Origin: Candidatus Rokuibacteriota bacterium
GTDB lineage: Bacteria; Methylomirabilota; Methylomirabilia; Rokubacteriales; CSP1-6
Length of the DNA stretch: 39,089 nt
Direction: 5' to 3'
Assembly: GCA_003221515.1 (NCBI GenBank)
Contig: QHSI01000139.1
Location: 1 to 39,089 of the forward strand
Shown: positions 7,309-15,268 of the stretch, piece after piece
Position numbering within the stretch: position 1 is the first letter of the stretch
How the letters are laid out: each line of letters opens with the position of its first letter
Position numbers and translations under genes: made by a program
The notes under the pieces: generated by a model
Told to the model about the DNA's origin: nothing
The model's database searches: none
The model's input: only the letters and a program-made list of their open reading frames with translations

Positions 7309-8236
7309 GCCGCGCCACGCTCGGATCCGCGGACCGCTCGGCATCGGCGCGCTCGATGACCGAATCGATCTCGGCCCCCACGAGCAAGGCGACGCCACTC
7401 CAGTAGAGCCAGAGCATCAAGAGAATGACGCCGCCGATCGAGCCGTAGGTGGCGTTGTAATTGGCGAAATAGCTCACGTACAGCCGAAGCACCAGCGACA
7501 TCACCAGCCACGTCACGAGCGCGAACATCGAGCCCGGCGTGATCAAGTGCCACCCGCGCGACCGCGCGGGGGCGAGGTAGTACACGAGCGCCAGGCCGGT
7601 GAGCCCCAGCACGATCACGATCGGCCACTGCAGGAGCCGCCAGGTAAGCGCGGTAGCCGGGCCGAGGCCGAGCCAGCCGGCGACCGCCTCGCCCAAACGC
7701 CCACCAAAGATCAGGAACAGCATCGCGGTCACCGCGAACAGCGAGAACACGATGGTCAAAACGATGGCGACGATCCGCCGGCCCCACCAGGTCCGGCCGT
7801 CGGCGATGCCGTAGGCCTCGTTCAGCGCCTTCATGATCCTGAGCATGCCACTGGATGCCCCGAGCAGAGCGGTGAGCACGCCGATCGAGAGGAGGCTTCC
7901 GCTCGCGTCCCTCACGACCTCGGCCAGCGTTGTCCTGAGCAATGAGGCCGCGTCGCCCGGCAGCACCCGGTCGGCGCTGTCCATGAGCCGGGACATCACA
8001 TCGGGAATCGGCAGGAGGCCGATGAGCGTGGTCAGGAACAGCAGCGTGGGAAGGAGCGCGAACGCGAAGTAGTAGGAGAGGCCGGCGGCCTGATCGAGGA
8101 TCTCGTCGTCCCAGAATCGCTGGTAGACCCGGGTGCCGAGCTCGCGCGCGGACAGCCCCCCGAGCGCCCAAGGCGACGCGACGCTTTGGCCCCGTTGCAG
8201 ACCCCGTGGCTTCAGCAGCGCCAACTCACGGACCAT
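7244..8236 (-). CDS. yihY: YihY/UPF0761 family inner membrane protein
   Basis: A 330-residue multi-pass protein of the YihY/virulence-factor BrkB family (once mis-called RNase BN). Family features include YQRFWDDEILDQAAGLSYYFAFALLPTLLF near the N-terminus (written here in two parts: AAGLSYYFAFALLP is the core), a glycine-rich middle segment ending WWGRRI, and ATYGSIGGVILLMLWLYWSG near the C-terminus with about six membrane spans in total. The physiological role of the family is unsettled. The frame is open far upstream through the tRNA-Sec gene, so I chose the ATG at 8236, where family similarity begins. A TTG four codons further on is an alternative. The 3' end overlaps the moaD-like gene by 65 bases, tail to tail. 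Confidence 0.88.
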   Translation of the reverse strand: MVRELALLKPRGLQRGQSVASPWALGGLSARELGTRVYQRFWDDEILDQAAGLSYYFAFALLPTLLFLTTLIGLLPIPDVMSRLMDSADRVLPGDAASLLRTTLAEVVRDASGSLLSIGVLTALLGASSGMLRIMKALNEAYGIADGRTWWGRRIVAIVLTIVFSLFAVTAMLFLIFGGRLGEAVAGWLGLGPATALTWRLLQWPIVIVLGLTGLALVYYLAPARSRGWHLITPGSMFALVTWLVMSLVLRLYVSYFANYNATYGSIGGVILLMLWLYWSGVALLVGAEIDSVIERADAERSADPSVARLTLPREAPRSQGRPPRAGERS

Positions 8237-8662
8237 CCTAGCAGGGCCTGGCCGAAGTTTGTCAGCCCGTAACCGGGTATCCCTCGCGCGCGCCTGGAGG
8301 AGCGAAGACAGCCGGGTCTGTGGCACCGCCGGGCCCGACGACCTCGCGCTGCTTGCGGAGCGGGATCCCGTCGGCCGCCTGTTGTTCTCGGGCCGCCGAT
8401 CGAGCTCCTGGCGCCGCCCGAGCGAGCCCAGCGATGACTCGCACCCGCGCGAGCCTCGTCCTGCTCGGGGTCTTCGTGCTCGGCGTCGTCTCCGGGGTGC
8501 GGGCCGAGCCTGCGTCCCGATCAGCAGAAGGAGCTCGAGAAAGTCCGCCGGGCTCGCTCCCGAACGGGACGGCTCTGACCCTCCTCTACGCCCGGGCGGC
8601 CGGGCCCTCACCGGGGGCAGTGGTAAACTCTTGTGGCTTCGACGAAGCCTCGTTGTAGCGTC
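8237..8662. other. Long spacer between yihY and tRNA-Sec, mostly without a convincing gene
   Basis: About 426 bases. The only gene-like content is a possible decayed secreted ORF at 8434-8658. TAAACT at 8624-8629 could be a weak -10 for the tRNA-Sec gene, but I see no matching -35. No repeats or RNA motifs stood out in the rest. Confidence 0.5.
8434..8658 (+). pseudogene. Possible decayed secreted coiled-coil gene (signal peptide remnant)
   Basis: An ATG at 8434 opens a 74-codon frame beginning MTRTRASLVLLGVFVLGVV and ending the leader with GVRAEP, a good signal peptide. After that the frame looks non-coding (SRSAEGARESPPGS). A neighbouring frame, starting about base 8520, instead reads PDQQKELEKVRRARSR then stops, which is what a secreted coiled-coil protein would continue with. 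I infer a frameshifted remnant; it could also be chance in high-GC sequence. Confidence 0.3.
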
Positions 8663-8760
8663 GGAAGCGTCTAGGAACCCGGTGGGCCTCCCGGACTTCA
8701 AATCCGGTGGACCGTTCTAGACAAACGGTCGATGGGTTCGACTCCCATACGCTTCCGCCA
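8663..8760 (+). tRNA. selC: tRNA-Sec (anticodon UCA)
   Basis: 98 bases including the encoded CCA. The acceptor stem has 8 pairs (GGAAGCGT 8663-8670 with ACGCTTCC 8749-8756), as in bacterial tRNA-Sec. The anticodon stem CCGGA/TCCGG encloses CTTCAAA with UCA at 8698-8700. A long variable arm has 7 pairs (GACCGTT 8710-8716, AACGGTC 8724-8730). The T arm is ATGGG-TTCGACT-CCCAT, giving the 8+5 architecture. The discriminator is G8757, then CCA. The proposed D stem (8673-8678 with 8684-8689) has two central A/G oppositions. It reads UGA as selenocysteine together with SelA and SelB encoded just downstream. Confidence 0.97.
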
Positions 8761-8770
8761 CAGGAGCGAC

Positions 8771-9304
8771 ATGGCGAAGGGCGATCGGCAAGCGAAGGCG
8801 CGCGGACGGAGCTCACGGCGAGGGCGGACCCTCGTGGCCGCCGCGGCCGTCGTGCTCCTGCTGGGGGTCGTGGGGTACTTCGCCTATCGGGCCCAGGCGA
8901 GTCTGCCGGGGACGCAGTTCCCCGATCAAGGCAACCTGCACATCGCGAGCCCCGAGTCTCCCCACGAGCCGTACAACTCCGATCCGCCTACCTCGGGGCC
9001 GCACCTGCCGTACATCGCGCCGTGGGGTGTCCACACGCGGCCGATCCCGCGCGAGCTTCAGGTGCACAACCTCGAGGACGGCGGGGTGGTCGTGCAATAC
9101 AACTGCGAGTGCCCAGACCTCGCGGCGAAGCTCAAAGCCGTCGTGCAGCGCTACGAGAAGAACGTCATCCTCGCCCCGTATCCAGGGATGACGCCCACGA
9201 TCGCGCTGACGGCGTGGACCCGGCTCGACGTCCTCGAGGAGTTCGACGAGGGACGCATCAAGCGCTTCATCGAGGCCTATCGTGGGATCGATCACCACAA
9301 GTAG
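8771..9304 (+). CDS. DUF3105 family membrane-anchored protein
   Basis: A 177-residue protein with a very basic N-terminus, one membrane span (about residues 19-39) and an extracytoplasmic domain. It matches DUF3105 through YNSDPPTSGPHLPYIAPWG, VHNLEDGGVVVQYNC and VILAPYPGM followed by IALTAW. The function of DUF3105 is not known to me. The start is the ATG at 8771 with AGGAG at 8762-8766. An upstream in-frame start lies inside the tRNA and is rejected. The ATG is only 10 bases after the tRNA CCA, so the two are probably on one transcript and tRNA 3' processing would leave a tiny leader. It overlaps the next gene by 23 bases. Confidence 0.85.
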   Translation: MAKGDRQAKARGRSSRRGRTLVAAAAVVLLLGVVGYFAYRAQASLPGTQFPDQGNLHIASPESPHEPYNSDPPTSGPHLPYIAPWGVHTRPIPRELQVHNLEDGGVVVQYNCECPDLAAKLKAVVQRYEKNVILAPYPGMTPTIALTAWTRLDVLEEFDEGRIKRFIEAYRGIDHHK

Positions 9305-9770
9305 GCGAGCGGCCCTCGTGACGGTTCCCCTCCTGGTCGGTGCCTGCTCCGGACTCTACGTCTCTCCCCTCGCGCCTCCGCCATACCATGCCGAGATCAA
9401 CGCGCGGTACGATGCCACCTGGGCGGCGCTCGTGCGCGCGCTCGCCAAAGAGAACGTGCCGCTGCGGGCCATCGCGCGCGACTCGGGCGTCATCGCCTCC
9501 GACGACTTCGTCGCGCCGATCGGCGTCTACGCCGACTGCGGGACCGTTGGCGGCGACCGCCTCGAGGGGGAGGCGATGGTGGCGTTCACGGTCTTCGCTG
9601 AGCCGAACGGCGCCCACACGCGTGTCCAGCTCAACGCGAAGATGCGCACGCACATGCATCGCAAGGGCGGCAGCGGCAAGCTGCGTCCGACACCCGTCTA
9701 TCAGTGCGCCTCGACCGGACGCTTCGAGGCGAACCTGCTCGATGCCGTTCGTGACCTCGTGAAGGAGTAG
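9282..9770 (+). CDS. Predicted lipoprotein of unknown function in the sel operon
   Basis: 162 residues. The N-terminus TTSRRAALVTVPLLVGAC is a lipoprotein signal with lipobox LVGAC, and a proline-rich stretch follows. The mature part (INARYDATWAALVRALAKENVPLRA, cited here as the helix after residue 38) followed by RDSGVIASDDF resembles the BamC/NlpB-like or DUF-type 'helix then beta-strand' module common in small outer-membrane lipoproteins. I do not recognise an exact family. I chose the GTG at 9282 because the later GTG at 9318 would leave the signal without its basic n-region. It overlaps the DUF3105 gene by 23 bases, implying coupling. Confidence 0.7.
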   Translation: MGSITTSRRAALVTVPLLVGACSGLYVSPLAPPPYHAEINARYDATWAALVRALAKENVPLRAIARDSGVIASDDFVAPIGVYADCGTVGGDRLEGEAMVAFTVFAEPNGAHTRVQLNAKMRTHMHRKGGSGKLRPTPVYQCASTGRFEANLLDAVRDLVKE

Positions 9771-9773
9771 CGG

Positions 9774-10058
9774 GTGCCGTCACGCCTGGCCGACCTCATC
9801 CGGAAAGCGCGCCGCCTCGCGGCGGAGCGGGACCGGCTCATCGACGATCTGGCCGCCGAGTGGGCCCACGCCCTGCGCGGGCAGGGGCTCTCCCATGCGG
9901 ACCTCGACGAGCTGTGGGCCGGACTCGTGGAAGACGCCGTGCGCCGCTGGCGCCAGACCAGCGACGCGAAGTGGACCGCCCAGACGTGGCGGCACGAGAC
10001 GCAGGAGGTCATCACGCGCGTGCGACAGAAAGTCGAGGCCGCGCTCCGTGAGCGTTGA
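9774..10058 (+). CDS. Small charged protein of unknown function upstream of selA
   Basis: 94 residues from a GTG 3 bases after the lipoprotein stop. It is predicted to be all-helical, soluble and highly charged (RKARRLAAERDRLIDDLAAEW, cited from residue 10), with a tryptophan-rich middle (WAGL, RRWRQ, WTAQTWRH). There is no signal peptide, metal motif or recognised domain. Its end overlaps the start of selA by 11 bases, so it is probably co-translated with SelA. Codon use looks like its neighbours, which supports a real gene. Function unknown. Confidence 0.65.
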   Translation: MPSRLADLIRKARRLAAERDRLIDDLAAEWAHALRGQGLSHADLDELWAGLVEDAVRRWRQTSDAKWTAQTWRHETQEVITRVRQKVEAALRER

Positions 10059-11481
10059 TCGCGCCGCGACGCTGCGCGGCCTGCCGTCGGTCGACGCGCT
10101 GCTCCGCCGAGTCGCCGAGCGCGGCGAGCTGCCGGGCATCACGCGCGCGCGCCTGACGGCCCTCGTGCGCCAGGCGCTCGACGAGGAGCGGTCGCGGGCC
10201 CTGACCGCGGGCGCGTCGCCGGCGACGGTCGACGCGCTGGCGGCTCGGGTCGTCGAGCGCGCGCGGCAGGGCGGCGTCTTCTCCCTGCGGCCGGTCATCA
10301 ACGCGACCGGCGTGGTGCTCCACACGAATCTGGGTCGAAGCCTCATGAGCCCGCTCGCCCTCGAGCGGCTCGCCGCCGTCGCCGAGGCCTACTCGAACCT
10401 CGAGCTCGATCTCGTACGGAAGGAGCGCGGCTCCCGCTACAGCCACGTGGAGGCGCTGCTGCAGCGGCTGACCGCCGCCGAGGACGCCCTGGTGGTCAAC
10501 AACAACGCCGCCGCCGTCCTGCTGGCGCTCGAGACGCTGGCGCACGGCCGGGAAGTCATCGTCTCGCGCGGAGAGCTGATCGAGATCGGCGGGGAGTTTC
10601 GCATCCCCGACATCATGCTGCGCAGCGGCGCGGTCCTGCGCGAGGTCGGCGCGACGAACCGGACCCATCTGCGTGACTACGCCGAGGCGATCACGCCGGC
10701 CACGGCGCTGCTCCTCAAGGTGCACACCTCCAACTATCGCGTCGTGGGCTTTACCGCCGAGGTGTCGTCCGGCGAGCTCGTCGAGCTCGGGCGGGAGCGC
10801 GGGATCCCGGTCATGGAGGACCTCGGCTCCGGGTCGCTCGTGGACCTGCGCCCGTGGGGCTTTCCGCACGAACCCACGGTGCAGGAGGCGGTGGCCTCTG
10901 GCGTCGACCTCGTGTCGTTCTCCGGGGACAAGCTCCTCGGCGGGCCCCAGGCCGGGATCGTGGTCGGTCGCCGCGCCGTCGTCTCCCGGCTCAAGAAGAA
11001 TCCCTGGAACCGCGCGCTCCGGATCGACAAGTTCACGATCGCGGCCCTCGAGGCGACGCTGTACGCGTACGAGGCAGGCTCGGCCTTCGACACCGTGCCG
11101 ACGTTGCGGATGCTGACGGAGCCGATCGCCGCGGTGCGGAGCCGCGCCCGCCGGGCGCTGCGGCGGCTGTCTCCGGCGCTGCGCGAGCGGCTGCGGGCGA
11201 GCGTCGTGGACGATCGGGCGCAGGTCGGCGGCGGCGCGCTACCAACGGTCGAGCTGCCGACCGCGGGCCTCGTCGTCGGCGTGGGCGCGGAGGCGATGCG
11301 CCTCGACGACGCGTTGCGCGCCGGCGACCCGCCGGTCATGGGCCGGATCGTCCGGCCCCGCACCGACGCCAAGGGGACGCGCGAGCGCGATGAGCGTCTG
11401 CTCCTCGACTGCCGGACGGTGCTCCCGGCGCAGGTGCCCGCCCTCGCCGCCGCGCTCACCGCCGCGGCGGCGCGGCTGTGA
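10048..11481 (+). CDS. selA: L-seryl-tRNA(Sec) selenium transferase
   Basis: A 477-residue PLP enzyme (E. coli SelA is 463 aa) that converts Ser-tRNA(Sec) to Sec-tRNA(Sec) using selenophosphate. Key stretches are [15 protein letters not shown] near residue 84, [14 protein letters not shown] near 148 and the PLP lysine in [12 protein letters not shown] (K295, the same number as in E. coli). The frame is open further upstream, but the preceding gene occupies it. GTG at 10048 gives the typical N-terminus ([10 protein letters not shown]). It overlaps selB by 4 bases (GTGA). selD, which makes selenophosphate, is not in this window. Confidence 0.96.
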   Translation: MSVDRAATLRGLPSVDALLRRVAERGELPGITRARLTALVRQALDEERSRALTAGASPATVDALAARVVERARQGGVFSLRPVINATGVVLHTNLGRSLMSPLALERLAAVAEAYSNLELDLVRKERGSRYSHVEALLQRLTAAEDALVVNNNAAAVLLALETLAHGREVIVSRGELIEIGGEFRIPDIMLRSGAVLREVGATNRTHLRDYAEAITPATALLLKVHTSNYRVVGFTAEVSSGELVELGRERGIPVMEDLGSGSLVDLRPWGFPHEPTVQEAVASGVDLVSFSGDKLLGGPQAGIVVGRRAVVSRLKKNPWNRALRIDKFTIAALEATLYAYEAGSAFDTVPTLRMLTEPIAAVRSRARRALRRLSPALRERLRASVVDDRAQVGGGALPTVELPTAGLVVGVGAEAMRLDDALRAGDPPVMGRIVRPRTDAKGTRERDERLLLDCRTVLPAQVPALAAALTAAAARL

Positions 11482-13394
11482 CCGCAACGACGCCGAAGCA
11501 CGTCGTGGTCGGCACCGCCGGCCACATCGACCACGGCAAGACGTCGCTCGTCAAGGCGCTCACCGGCATCGACACCGACCGTCTGCCCGAGGAGAAGGCT
11601 CGCGGCATCACGATCGACCTGGGATTCGCGTTCCTCGAGGAGCCGGACGGGCTGACCGTCGAGATCGTCGACGTTCCGGGCCACGAGCGCTTCGTCAAGA
11701 ACATGCTGGCCGGCGTCGGCGGTATCGATCTCGCGATGCTGGTGATCGCGGCGGACGAAGGGGTGATGCCGCAGACCCGCGAGCACCTCGCGATCTGCTC
11801 ACTGCTGCACATCAAGACGGGACTCATCGCGCTGACCAAGATCGACCTGGTCGAGCCCGACTGGCTCGAGCTCGTGAAGGACGACGTGAGGGGCGCGGTC
11901 CGGGAGACATTCCTCGAGGCCGCGCCGATCCTGCCGGTCTCGGCGAAGACCGGCGAGGGGCTGGCCGAGCTGCGCGCGGCGGTTCGCGGGCTCGCGGGGG
12001 GCGTTCCGCCGCGCGGGACCGATCAGCTCCCACGACTGCCCATCGACCGGGTCTTCACCGTGAAGGGGTTCGGCACCGTCGTCACCGGCACGCTCGCCGC
12101 CGGCGCGCTCGCCGTGGACGAGCGTGTCGAAGCCTACCCGCGCGGGCTGCAGGCCAAGATCCGCGGACTGCAGACGCACGGCCGTCCGGTGACCGCCGCG
12201 CGCGCCGGGCAGCGCACGGCGATCAACCTCCAGGGGCTCGAGCGCGCCGCGATCGACCGGGGCGACGTGGTCGGCCTGCCGGGCACGCTGGTCTCCTCGC
12301 TCCTCGTGGACGGCACCCTCGAGCTCCTGAAGGACGCGCCGCGCGCGGTCAAGTCGCGAACGCGGCTGCGGTTCCACGTGGGGACGAGCGAGATCATGGC
12401 CCGCGCGCTCTTGCTCGACCGAGGGGAGCTCGAGCCGGGCGCGAGCGGCCTCGTCCGCTTCCGTCTCGAGTCGCCGCTGATCGCGCTGCCGGGGGATCGG
12501 TTCGTGGTGCGTTCGTACTCGCCGATCGTCACGATCGGGGGAGGCACGCTGCTCGACATCGATCCGCCGCGCTTCAAGCGCAAGACGCCCGCGCTCGTCG
12601 CCCACCTCGAGCTCCTCCAGACGGGGAGCCCGGAGGCGATCCTGGAGGAGCACGTGCGTCACGTCGGCGCGGCCGGGATCCGACTCGCGGCGCTGGCGGG
12701 CCGCGTGCCGTTCGGCCCCGAGCGACTGCGCGGCCTCCTCGACACCCTCCAGAAGGAGCGTCGCGTGCTGGCGGTGGACCGCGACTGGTTCATCCACCCC
12801 GACAGCGCCGCCCGCCTGCGCGCCCTCGCCCTGCAGGCCCTCGAGGCCTTTCATCGGGCGAACCCGCTCAAGCCCGGGATGTCGCGCGAGGAGCTCCGCG
12901 GCCGCGCGGGGGCCGTCGACGAGCGCGTCTTCGCGTTCCTGCTGACGGCGCTCGACGCCGAGGGAGCCGTGAAGACCGATCGCGACAAGGTCCGGCTCGC
13001 GTCGCACGAAGTTCGCCTGTCACCCGACCAGCAGCGCGTCCTCGATCGGCTGGAAGAAGACTTCCTCCGGGCGGATGCCGCTCCGCCGAGCGCCGAGGAG
13101 GCGCTCGGCCGCGCCGGGCTCGGCGGCGACGAGGAGCACGAGCTCTTCCAGGTGCTCGTCCAGGCCGGAACGCTCGTGCGCGTGAAGGACTCGCTCTACT
13201 TCCACGCGCGCGCGCTGGAGACGATCCAGACGCGCGTGGTCGCGCTGCTCCAGGACCGCAAGGAGATCGGCCCAGGCGACATCAAGGACCTCCTCGGCAT
13301 CTCCCGCAAGTACGCCATCCCGCTGCTCGAGTTCTTCGATCAACGGCGAGTCACGACGCGCGTGGGGGAGCGGCGCATCTTGCGCGCGGGGTAG
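11478..13394 (+). CDS. selB: Selenocysteine-specific translation elongation factor
   Basis: A 638-residue GTPase that delivers Sec-tRNA(Sec) to UGA codons followed by a SECIS hairpin. The G domain has GHIDHGKT (15-22), then [10 protein letters not shown] as switch [14 protein letters not shown] as G3 and TKIDLVEP as G4. EF-Tu-like beta domains follow ([18 protein letters not shown]). The C-terminal half holds the winged-helix repeats that bind SECIS RNA, ending with [20 protein letters not shown], which is typical of SelB. The GTG start overlaps the selA stop. Its length matches the family (E. coli 614 aa). Confidence 0.97.
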   Translation: MTATTPKHVVVGTAGHIDHGKTSLVKALTGIDTDRLPEEKARGITIDLGFAFLEEPDGLTVEIVDVPGHERFVKNMLAGVGGIDLAMLVIAADEGVMPQTREHLAICSLLHIKTGLIALTKIDLVEPDWLELVKDDVRGAVRETFLEAAPILPVSAKTGEGLAELRAAVRGLAGGVPPRGTDQLPRLPIDRVFTVKGFGTVVTGTLAAGALAVDERVEAYPRGLQAKIRGLQTHGRPVTAARAGQRTAINLQGLERAAIDRGDVVGLPGTLVSSLLVDGTLELLKDAPRAVKSRTRLRFHVGTSEIMARALLLDRGELEPGASGLVRFRLESPLIALPGDRFVVRSYSPIVTIGGGTLLDIDPPRFKRKTPALVAHLELLQTGSPEAILEEHVRHVGAAGIRLAALAGRVPFGPERLRGLLDTLQKERRVLAVDRDWFIHPDSAARLRALALQALEAFHRANPLKPGMSREELRGRAGAVDERVFAFLLTALDAEGAVKTDRDKVRLASHEVRLSPDQQRVLDRLEEDFLRADAAPPSAEEALGRAGLGGDEEHELFQVLVQAGTLVRVKDSLYFHARALETIQTRVVALLQDRKEIGPGDIKDLLGISRKYAIPLLEFFDQRRVTTRVGERRILRAG

Positions 13395-13436
13395 GGGGGG
13401 AGTAAGGTTGGGGTCGCCGTCGGAAAGGAGCCGTTT

Positions 13437-13628
13437 ATGTTTGGGCTCGGTTATCAAGAACTTCTCATCATTCTGGTCATTGTGCTGATTCTGTTCGGCG
13501 CCAACCGGCTGCCGGAGCTCGCCCGCTCGCTCGGCTCGAGCGTCAAAGAGTTCAAGAAGGGTGTCAACGAGGCCAAGACCGAGGACACGTCCGCCGAGGC
13601 GAAGAAGCCAGAGGAGAACAAGACGTAG
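13437..13628 (+). CDS. tatA: Sec-independent (Tat) translocase subunit TatA/E
   Basis: A 63-residue protein with one N-terminal membrane helix (ELLIILVIVLILFGANRLPEL), then the conserved FG hinge, the amphipathic helix LARSLGSSVKEFKKG and an acidic, charged tail. This is the standard TatA layout for the pore-forming subunit of the twin-arginine export system. GGAAAGGAG at 13422-13430 supports the ATG. It follows selB by 42 bases. tatB and tatC are not in this window. Confidence 0.93.
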   Translation: MFGLGYQELLIILVIVLILFGANRLPELARSLGSSVKEFKKGVNEAKTEDTSAEAKKPEENKT

Positions 13629-13759
13629 GCTCGCGCCTCGATTTTCTCTACGCGGCGGCCCTCTCCCTCCTGACGATCGTCTCCCGGCTGCCCTACCGGG
13701 CGCGCACGCTCTACAACTGGGACTCCGTTCAGTTCGCGCTGGCCGTTCGGGAGTACGAC
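13625..13759 (+). other. Probable missing N-terminal coding part of the first GT-C-like protein
   Basis: Reading in the frame of the next gene, this stretch gives a first membrane helix (FLYAAALSLLTIVSRLPY) and then LYNWDSVQFALAVREYD, which holds the acidic motif expected near the GT-C active site. There is no ATG, GTG or TTG in frame here or upstream through tatA. GAGGAG (13611-13616) lies 8 bases before a GTA at 13625 that overlaps the tatA stop, a normal start layout with an abnormal codon. Confidence 0.6.
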
Positions 13760-15268
13760 GTGACCAAGCACCAGCCCCATCCGCCGGGCTACATCCTCTA
13801 CGTGGTTCTCGGCCGTCTGGTCGACGCCTGGCTCGACGATCCGACGGCGGCCTACGTCGCGCTCGCGGTCGCCTTCAGCGGGCTCACGACGTTCGTCGTC
13901 TACTACCTGGCCCGCGCCGTCTACGACCGCCCGACCGCGCTCGCCGCCGCCGCGCTCCTCGCGGTGAGCCCGCTCTTCTGGTTCTACGGATCGGTCGGGC
14001 TCACGTACGCCGGCGAGGCGCTGTTCGCCTCGGTCGTGGCCTACTTCGCGTTTCGCGCGCTCAACGGGAGCCGCAGCGACGCCTGGCTCGCCGCCGCGTA
14101 TCTGGGGCTCGCCGGTGGCATGCGGCAGTCGCTGCTCATTCTGTTATTTCCGCTCTGGCTCGGTTGCGTCGTGGTGGGCGTCCCTCGCGTCCGGGTCGTG
14201 GTGATCGGTCTCGCCATCCTTGGCGCGACGACGCTGACGTGGTTCCTGCCGATGGTCTGGCTCACCGGCGGCCTCGACCGGTACCTGGCGGCGTCCGTGG
14301 AGCTCGCGGAGTCCGTGGTGAGGCCGACCTCGATCGTCGGCGGGACCTTCGAGGTCACGCTGCGCATGTCGCGCTATCTCCTCGAAACCGTCCTGGTCGC
14401 GCTCGGTCCGCTCGCGGTGGCCGCGCTCCTGGCCGTCTGGTACATCCGCCGCTTCCGCTGGAGCTTCCGCGAGTGGTTCCTGCTCGCCTGGATGGCTCCG
14501 CCCGTCCTCATCTACACGCTCGTGCACTTTGGCCAGGCCGGCTACGTCCTGACGTTTTTGCCGGCGCTGGTCATTTTCCTCTCGCGCGTGCTGGTGACCG
14601 CGCTCGGACACGCCAGCGGGTCGCTGCCGTATCCGCGGGCGCGCGTCGCCATTACCGTCGCGGTCGTCATGCTCGTCGTCCTGGTGAACGGCTCGTTCTT
14701 CGTGTCGGCGCGGCCGGCGCCGCGCGACTTCGACACGCCTCGGGCGGACTGGATCCGCCAGGCGCAGGACGAGGCGTTCGACTGGATATTCAGCCGCACC
14801 GCCGCGGCGCTGCGCGAGCACGAGGAAGTCGTGGAGACGTTCGTGAGCTCGATCCGCGGGCTCTACGGAGCCGAGGGAACCGTGCTGATCACCGAGCAGG
14901 GGAATCACCGCTCGTACCCGTGGTTCCGTCACGCGATGTTCTACCTGCCCGAGTACGCGGTCTACGAGCTGCACGTCGGCGGGCTGGCGTCCGGTTTTCG
15001 CGCGTCGCGCCTCTCCACGACCATGACGACCTTCCCCGACACCGAAATCCACCTCCCGGCGTCGGCGGAGCGCCTCGTGTGGTTCGTCGACCACTGGAGC
15101 CCGGTGACCGTGCGACCGAAGGGACTGGTCGAGATCGAGATCCCGCACGGCCGCTATCTCTACGTGCTGCCGCTCGGCCGGAAGCCCGTCGACTACGAGG
15201 AGTACACCTTCATTCGCGCGCAGCCACCGCGGCGCGCCGCCGGCGCCGCCCGCGCCTGGGCGAGGTGA
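13760..15268 (+). CDS. Multi-pass GT-C-type glycosyltransferase-like membrane protein
   Basis: The first standard start, a GTG at 13760, gives 502 residues, but similarity clearly begins upstream (see 13625-13759). Eight or more hydrophobic helices run through the first 330 residues, followed by a soluble C-terminal domain (VLITEQGNHRSYPWFRHAMFY in short parts, and FPDTEIHLPASAERLVWF). KHQPHPPGYILYV directly follows the start and resembles the loop after the catalytic Asp in GT-C transferases, which use polyprenyl-phosphate sugars on the outer face of the membrane. It overlaps the next gene by 4 bases (GTGA). Donor and acceptor are unknown. Confidence 0.75.
   Translation: MTKHQPHPPGYILYVVLGRLVDAWLDDPTAAYVALAVAFSGLTTFVVYYLARAVYDRPTALAAAALLAVSPLFWFYGSVGLTYAGEALFASVVAYFAFRALNGSRSDAWLAAAYLGLAGGMRQSLLILLFPLWLGCVVVGVPRVRVVVIGLAILGATTLTWFLPMVWLTGGLDRYLAASVELAESVVRPTSIVGGTFEVTLRMSRYLLETVLVALGPLAVAALLAVWYIRRFRWSFREWFLLAWMAPPVLIYTLVHFGQAGYVLTFLPALVIFLSRVLVTALGHASGSLPYPRARVAITVAVVMLVVLVNGSFFVSARPAPRDFDTPRADWIRQAQDEAFDWIFSRTAAALREHEEVVETFVSSIRGLYGAEGTVLITEQGNHRSYPWFRHAMFYLPEYAVYELHVGGLASGFRASRLSTTMTTFPDTEIHLPASAERLVWFVDHWSPVTVRPKGLVEIEIPHGRYLYVLPLGRKPVDYEEYTFIRAQPPRRAAGAARAWAR

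Noticed and set aside
8237-8701. N-terminal extension of YihY through the tRNA-Sec region
   Set aside because: The extra 155 residues are arginine/serine-rich with no family similarity and run across a certain tRNA gene.
8771-13628. A selenoprotein gene inside the sel locus
   Set aside because: I looked for in-frame TGA codons followed by continued homology and a hairpin; all TGA stops here coincide with sensible protein ends.
13561-15264. Extension of the second GT-C-like protein upstream to 13561
   Set aside because: Arg/Pro-rich shadow of the first GT-C gene; the GTG at 15265 overlapping the previous stop is the natural start.
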